Positions 14,406 to 17,667 of a stretch of 17,667 nt of DNA are shown piece after piece. Below the pieces are notes generated by a model. The model saw nothing but the letters and a program-made list of their open reading frames with translations, was not told the origin of the DNA and did no database searches. Location: assembly GCA_910579435.1 (NCBI GenBank), contig CAJTVF010000050.1, positions 1 through 17,667 on the forward strand. The letters run 5' to 3'. The number at the start of each line of letters is the position of its first letter. Position 1 is the stretch's first letter. Made by a program: the position numbers and the translations under genes. This DNA comes from an uncultured Oscillibacter sp. (GTDB lineage Bacteria > Bacillota > Clostridia > Oscillospirales > Oscillospiraceae).

Positions 14406-15572
14406 TTAACCGATGGCCCGGACCCGGATGACATTGGGGAGGGTCCGCAGCTCCTCCAGAACGGCGGGCTCCACCTTGGCCCCCAGGTCCACCAGGGTGT
14501 AGGCGTAGTCCCCCTTGCTCTTGTTGCTCAGATTTTCTACGTTTACGCCGTCCCGGCTGAGGAGGGCGGTGATGCTGGCCAGCATGGCGGGGATGTTCTT
14601 GTGGAGGACGCAGAGCCGCTGGGCCCCGCTGCGGTCCAGATACACGTCGGGGAGGTTCACGGAGTTTTTGATGTTCCCGTTTTCCAGGTAGTCCCACAGC
14701 TCCTCCGCCGCCATGACGGCGCAGTTCTGCTCGCTCTCCGGGGTGGAGGCCCCCAGGTGGGGCATGGCGATCACGTGGGGATTCGCCACCAGCTTATTTG
14801 TGGGGAAGTCGGTGACATAGGCCGTCACCTTCCCCGCGTCCAGGGCGGCAAGCAGCGCCTCGTCGTTCACAACGCCGCCCCGGGCCAGGTTGATAAGCCG
14901 CGCGCCGGGCTTCATGGCGGCGAAGGCCTCCGGGCCGATCATGTGGCGGGTCTTCTCGTTAAAGTGGATATGGATGGTGATATAGTCTGATTTTTTATAG
15001 AGCTCGTTCACGTCCTGGACCACGCGGACATGGCGGTCCAGCCGCAGGGCGGCATCTACGGAGAGGAAGGGGTCAAAGCCGTACACGTCCATCCCCAGGT
15101 CCAGGGCCGCGTTGGCGGCCAAAGAACCGATGGCCCCCAGGCCGATGACGCCCAGGGCCTTCCGGTAGAGCTCCGGGCCCACGAAGGCGGCCTTGCCTTT
15201 CTCCACCACGGTCTCCACCTCCACGCCGGAGGCGGCCTGGTTTTTCACCCAGCGCACCGCGCCGGTGACGTCCCGGGAGGAAATCAGCATGCCGCAGAGG
15301 ACCAGCTCCTTCACCGCGTTGGCGTTGGCCCCGGGAGTGGAGAAGACGGCCACGCCGTTTTCCGAGCAGCGCTCCAGGGGAATGTTGTTCACTCCCACCC
15401 CCGCCCGGGCAATGGCCAGCAGGCTGTCCGGAAAGGGGTAGTCCAGCAGATTGGCAGAGCGGACCAGGATGCCCTCCTCCTCCGCCACGTCCTCCCCCAC
15501 CTGGTAGCGGGCGGGGTCCAGCCGCTCCAGCCCCTGGGGGGCGATCTTGTTGAATGTCTTGATTCGGTACAT
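14406..15572 (-). CDS. serA: D-3-phosphoglycerate dehydrogenase with C-terminal ACT domain
   Basis: This enzyme oxidises 3-phosphoglycerate to 3-phosphohydroxypyruvate with NAD, the first step of serine synthesis. The 388-aa protein shows the substrate-domain motif ARAGVGVNNIP, the Rossmann loop VIGLGAIG (142-149), the catalytic-arginine motif NLARGGVVND and the catalytic-histidine motif MPHLGASTPES. The C-terminal ACT domain (LCVLHKNIPAMLASITALLSRDGVNVENL) probably senses serine. The usual DVFxxEP glutamate segment reads AYVTDFPTNK instead. The start is the ATG at 15572 behind GGAGG six bases away; the open frame continues to 15668 but crosses the promoter. No serC was seen next to it. Confidence 0.93.
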   Translation of the reverse strand: MYRIKTFNKIAPQGLERLDPARYQVGEDVAEEEGILVRSANLLDYPFPDSLLAIARAGVGVNNIPLERCSENGVAVFSTPGANANAVKELVLCGMLISSRDVTGAVRWVKNQAASGVEVETVVEKGKAAFVGPELYRKALGVIGLGAIGSLAANAALDLGMDVYGFDPFLSVDAALRLDRHVRVVQDVNELYKKSDYITIHIHFNEKTRHMIGPEAFAAMKPGARLINLARGGVVNDEALLAALDAGKVTAYVTDFPTNKLVANPHVIAMPHLGASTPESEQNCAVMAAEELWDYLENGNIKNSVNLPDVYLDRSGAQRLCVLHKNIPAMLASITALLSRDGVNVENLSNKSKGDYAYTLVDLGAKVEPAVLEELRTLPNVIRVRAIG

Positions 15573-15639
15573 GAAAAACCTCCGGTGAATAGAGATATTT
15601 TGTTCAGAGAAGAAGCCCGCCGGGCGGGTTCCCGGTATT

Positions 15640-15668
15640 AGTATAGCGTCCTTTTTCCCCGGGGGCAA
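15640..15668 (-). promoter_or_regulatory. serA promoter
   Basis: On the minus strand, TTGCCC (15663-15668) and TATACT (15640-15645) are separated by 17 nt. The leader then contains a CCCGC/GCGGG hairpin near 15614-15631. No T-box or known riboswitch pattern was recognised. Confidence 0.7.
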
Positions 15669-15772
15669 GTGGCATTTCCACAGTATTTCCCCGTTTTGTT
15701 GCTTTTGCCATGGAGCTTTTGGAAAAAGCCCGCTATACTGGAAAAAATAATTCTTTCCGGGAGGTCTCCGTC

Positions 15773-16153
15773 ATGGCGATTTTCACACCGAAGCCCCTTG
15801 CCAAATCCTGCCCCCTGGAGGACCCCGCCGGGGATTACAAGACCGCCCGCCGGGCGGAGCAATACCGCTTCAGCGAAAGGGCCGTTTACTTTCCCGCCTT
15901 TCCGGGGACGCAGTACCTCTCCTTCGCCTCCCTGACCCGGGCCCTGACCCGGAATACCAGCCTCCCCCTGACGGGCTGCTGCGGCAAGGCCCTGCCCGTC
16001 ACCCGTCTGCGGCTGTACTACGACGGCGGGGAGTTCTATCAGGACTTCACCTTTGAGAAGCTGGCGAACGCCAACGAGGTCCTGGACGCCATTGCCGCCG
16101 CCCGGCCGGAGATTTCCCTGGAGCGGGAGGAACGGGCGCAAAGCGCAATCTAG
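15773..16153 (+). CDS. 126-aa protein of unknown function
   Basis: I do not recognise this family. The start is the ATG at 15773 (MAIFTPKPLAKSCPLEDPAG) with GGGAGG at 15759-15764. A TATACT at 15734-15739 may be the -10, without a good -35. The protein is soluble, basic in its first third and carries GCCGK at 68-72, a vicinal cysteine pair that could bind metal or be redox-active. Aromatic-rich segments AVYFPAFPGTQYLSF and RLYYDGGEFYQDFTF suggest beta structure, and the end is helical. It is divergent from serA and followed by a large structured repeat region and a terminator. Confidence 0.78.
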   Translation: MAIFTPKPLAKSCPLEDPAGDYKTARRAEQYRFSERAVYFPAFPGTQYLSFASLTRALTRNTSLPLTGCCGKALPVTRLRLYYDGGEFYQDFTFEKLANANEVLDAIAAARPEISLEREERAQSAI

Positions 16154-16225
16154 GGCGTCGAAAATTGCGCTCCACTCCGCGCGGTTTTACCGCGCATCCG
16201 TTCCGCTCCATTTCCTCGGCCCCTC

Positions 16226-16392
16226 TTAGGCCTTGTTTGAAGAAAGTCTAAACGCCCAAAACGGCGGATCTTTTTCCGCCGCTCTGCGTTAAATTTTCTT
16301 GCCGGGCGTCAGCCCGCCCGCGAAAATTTGCCTTGATTGGCGATAAAATCTCTCACCGTTGGGCATTTTGTCAATTTTCAAACAAGGCCTAA
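16226..16392. repeat. MITE-like repeat family 2, copy C
   Basis: This 167-bp element has perfect 16-bp terminal inverted repeats: TTAGGCCTTGTTTGAA at 16226-16241 and its complement at 16377-16392. TA lies at both element edges, consistent with a TA target. Internal paired segments include GGCGGA/TCCGCC and AAATTTTC/GAAAATTT, so the element is a long imperfect palindrome. It has no coding capacity. A second copy starts at 17546. Confidence 0.85.
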
Positions 16393-16535
16393 TAGGGCTC
16401 CCGCAAAATCCTCAGATTTTGTGGGAAGAGGAGGAAGAAATGGAGCGGGTGAAGTCCTCGCCGTTAAGCGGCGGGGACGGAACAGAGCGGAATTTCTTCC
16501 GACGAGGGACGGGGGTCGAAAGACGCAGGATATAG

Positions 16536-16565
16536 GCCGGGGGTATGACCTCCGGCAGTTTTTTT
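16536..16565 (+). terminator. Intrinsic terminator ahead of the MerR promoter
   Basis: GCCGGGGG (16536-16543) pairs with CCTCCGGC (16549-16556) over a 5-nt loop, with one G-T pair, followed by AG and seven T (16559-16565). It insulates the MerR promoter from transcription of the 126-aa gene and repeat region. Confidence 0.88.
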
Positions 16566-16595
16566 GTCCTTTTTCGGAAATTTACAAAATCCCTC

Positions 16596-16626
16596 TTGAC
16601 CTTCCCCCTGCTGGAAGGTGTACCAT
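16596..16626 (+). promoter_or_regulatory. MerR-type promoter with 19-bp spacer and CueR-like dyad
   Basis: TTGACC (16596-16601) and TACCAT (16621-16626) are separated by 19 nt, the overlong spacer that MerR-family activators untwist. The spacer region holds the dyad ACCTTCC-N7-GGAAGGT (16599-16605 and 16613-16619). It lies 26 nt before the MerR start codon, so autoregulation is expected. Confidence 0.88.
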
Positions 16627-16651
16627 AGCAGCAGAAACCGAGGTGAGGGAC

Positions 16652-17302
16652 GTGAAAATAAACGAGGTGGAAGCCCTGGTGGGCATCACACGAAAAAACA
16701 TCCGCTTTTACGAGGCCGAGGGGCTCCTGGCCCCCCGGCGGAACAGCGAGAACGGCTACCGGGATTATGGCGAGGCCGAGGTCAGCGTCCTGCTCCAAAT
16801 CAAGCTGCTGCGGAAGCTGGGCGTGCCCCTGGAGGAAATCCGGCGGATGCAGAGCGGCGTCCACACCGTGGGCGACGGCATGCGCCGCCACCTGGTCACC
16901 CTGGAGCGGGACCGGGACAACCTGGAGCAGGCCATCCGCCTCTGCGGCAGACTGACGGACCGGCAGGAGCGGCTGGAAGACCTGGACGCCGGAAGTATTT
17001 TAAAGGAGATGGAGGCCATGGAGCAGGGCGGCGCTACCTTCCAGAACAAGCAGAAAAAGGATGTGCGCATCCGCTACGTGGCTCCGGTGGCCATCACCGC
17101 GGGGATGGTCCTGCTGATGGGGGGCTTTGTGGGGCTGCTGCTGTGGATCATCGCCCTGGGGGTGGAGGACGCGCCGCCGGTGCTGATGCTGCTGGTCCTC
17201 GCCCTGGTCCCCCTGGTGATCATCGGCGGGGTTGTGCTGGCCCTGGTCCAGCGGATTCGGGAAATCGGGAAAGGAGAGATCGACGATGCGAAAAACTACT
17301 AA
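16652..17302 (+). CDS. MerR-family regulator with C-terminal two-helix membrane domain
   Basis: This 216-aa protein has an N-terminal MerR DNA-binding domain: recognition region EVEALVGITRKNIRFYEAEG and wing LLAPRRNSENGYRDYGEAE (residues 2-43), then KLGVPLEEIRRM. A dimerising coiled coil (about 77-125) and a basic linker (133-141) follow. Two hydrophobic helices (142-169 and 175-199) and a charged tail complete it. No metal-binding cysteine pair is present. The start is a GTG at 16652 behind AGGTGAGGG; the frame is open from 16337 but crosses promoter and terminator. The family twists DNA at 19-bp-spacer promoters, and this one has such a promoter. I infer a membrane-tethered regulator sensing envelope state. 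It overlaps the next gene by 17 bp. Confidence 0.92.
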   Translation: MKINEVEALVGITRKNIRFYEAEGLLAPRRNSENGYRDYGEAEVSVLLQIKLLRKLGVPLEEIRRMQSGVHTVGDGMRRHLVTLERDRDNLEQAIRLCGRLTDRQERLEDLDAGSILKEMEAMEQGGATFQNKQKKDVRIRYVAPVAITAGMVLLMGGFVGLLLWIIALGVEDAPPVLMLLVLALVPLVIIGGVVLALVQRIREIGKGEIDDAKNY

Positions 17303-17549
17303 GAAGAAAATCGCCCCCATTGTCATTACGGCGGCGGTGGTACTGTATATGCTGCCGCTGGTTGTGCTGACCGCCATGTCCATGGCAGGCGTTCTCCAGG
17401 ATGGCCCTGCGGCGGTTCCGCTCCTGCTGCTGTATCTCCTTCTGGGCGGCGCGGTGATCTTCGGGATCATCCTCGGGGTCATCCGGGCCCTGCTCCAGCG
17501 GCTGGACGAGATCGACGGCGGCGAGGAGGAAGAGGCCAGCCGGTACTAG
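17286..17549 (+). CDS. 87-aa two-helix membrane protein resembling the MerR membrane tail
   Basis: The product has a basic start MRKTTKKKIAP, two membrane helices (9-32 and 42-66) and an acidic end LLQRLDEIDGGEEEEASRY. It aligns with the tail of the preceding MerR protein: KKIAPIVITAAVVLYM against RYVAPVAITAGMVLLM (8 of 16 identical) and the last 19 residues against LVQRIREIGKGEIDDAKNY (9 of 19). This suggests duplication of the membrane module. The start is the ATG at 17286, with AAGGAG at 17271-17276, inside the end of the MerR gene, implying coupled translation. Function is unknown; pairing with the MerR membrane domain is the natural hypothesis. The final G of its TAG stop belongs to repeat copy D. 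Confidence 0.88.
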   Translation: MRKTTKKKIAPIVITAAVVLYMLPLVVLTAMSMAGVLQDGPAAVPLLLLYLLLGGAVIFGIILGVIRALLQRLDEIDGGEEEEASRY

Positions 17550-17667
17550 GCCTTGTTTGAAAAATGGCAAAACACCGTCTTTGGGAATCTTTTTCCGCCA
17601 GGACTGCGTTGATTTAAGGAAGCACTGATTAAATCAACGTGTGCAGATTTGCGCCAGAAATTTTCGC
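17546..17667. repeat. MITE-like repeat family 2, copy D (cut by window edge)
   Basis: It begins CTAGGCCTTGTTTGAA and follows copy C through the motif ATCTTTTTCCGCC and CTGCGTT before diverging. Its interior has a different but perfect 11-bp hairpin, CGTTGATTTAA/TTAAATCAACG, within about 17607-17640. The right end lies outside the window. The first bases overlap the stop codon of the 87-aa membrane gene. Confidence 0.75.

Larger units (their letters stand above)
16154..16651. other. 498-bp gene-free region of nested inverted repeats before the MerR gene
   Basis: No gene is supported here. An imperfect inverted repeat with arms of roughly 58-67 bp (16157-16214 and 16437-16503) encloses repeat family 2 copy C (16226-16392) and an 11-bp hairpin CCCGCAAAATC/GATTTTGTGGG (16400-16425). 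Each outer arm also contains its own small hairpin: GCGCGGT/ACCGCGC at 16179-16195, and CGCCG-TTAA-GCGGCG near 16460. A strong terminator (16536-16565) and the MerR-type promoter (16596-16626) follow. An open frame entering from 16337 is not translated, as it begins inside the repeat. Confidence 0.7.

Noticed and set aside
13572..14990. 472-codon plus-strand open frame opposite mscS and serA
   Set aside because: It spans two real genes on the other strand and their junction and has no recognisable domain.
15573..15640. Possible riboswitch or T-box in the serA leader
   Set aside because: The leader is under 70 nt with one small hairpin and lacks T-box or known amino-acid riboswitch motifs.
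16337..16651. N-terminal extension of the MerR frame by 105 codons
   Set aside because: The extension begins inside repeat copy C and crosses an intrinsic terminator and the MerR promoter. The GTG at 16652 has a proper ribosome site.

Overview
The window looks like a chromosomal segment from a GC-rich, low-motility-of-genes Clostridia bacterium, most likely Oscillospiraceae (the Flavonifractor/Oscillibacter/Intestinimonas neighbourhood). This is judged from protein flavour: a Firmicutes-type RNase J, UvrA/UvrB and a clostridial-type SerA. Also consistent are strong GGAGG-type ribosome sites, sigma-A promoters with 17-nt spacers and a Firmicutes-style LexA box. No rRNA, tRNA, CRISPR array, prophage or intact transposase was seen.

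Layout. Positions 1-1582 (minus) hold the N-terminal 527 codons of uvrA, running off the left edge, preceded by a 300-bp leader packed with inverted and mirror repeats. Positions 1883-2443 hold a divergent pair, a small XRE repressor and an 85-aa protein of unknown function, around a perfect 15-bp inverted-repeat operator. Positions 2402-6126 (minus) are a compact four-gene run, uvrB-yjbR-eamA-ybaK, behind a promoter with a near-consensus LexA box. radC (minus) and an HD-domain hydrolase (plus) follow as a divergent pair. A minimal DEAD-box helicase comes next, then two more tiny XRE regulators and a 50-aa protein with its own strong promoter and repeated operator-like boxes. Positions 10079-11737 (minus) encode RNase J.

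The right third holds a 294-aa multi-pass membrane protein, an MscS channel and serA (both minus), an unrecognised 126-aa protein, and finally a MerR-family regulator with a two-helix membrane tail. Its start-overlapping partner is an 87-aa membrane protein that resembles that tail. The MerR gene sits behind a 19-bp-spacer promoter carrying a CueR-like dyad.

Functional themes are DNA repair (uvrA, uvrB, radC), RNA processing (RNase J, DEAD-box helicase), serine synthesis and membrane stress. The intergenic DNA is unusually rich in structured repeats. Two different short families with terminal inverted repeats each occur twice: 11899-12058 and 13390-13550, and 16226-16392 and 17546-end. Two of the copies abut or supply the stop codon of a neighbouring gene.

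The most interesting items are the membrane-anchored MerR with its tail-paralogue, the triplex-competent homopurine mirror repeat in front of uvrA, the covarying hairpin inside the first repeat family, and the two small repressor/small-protein modules.
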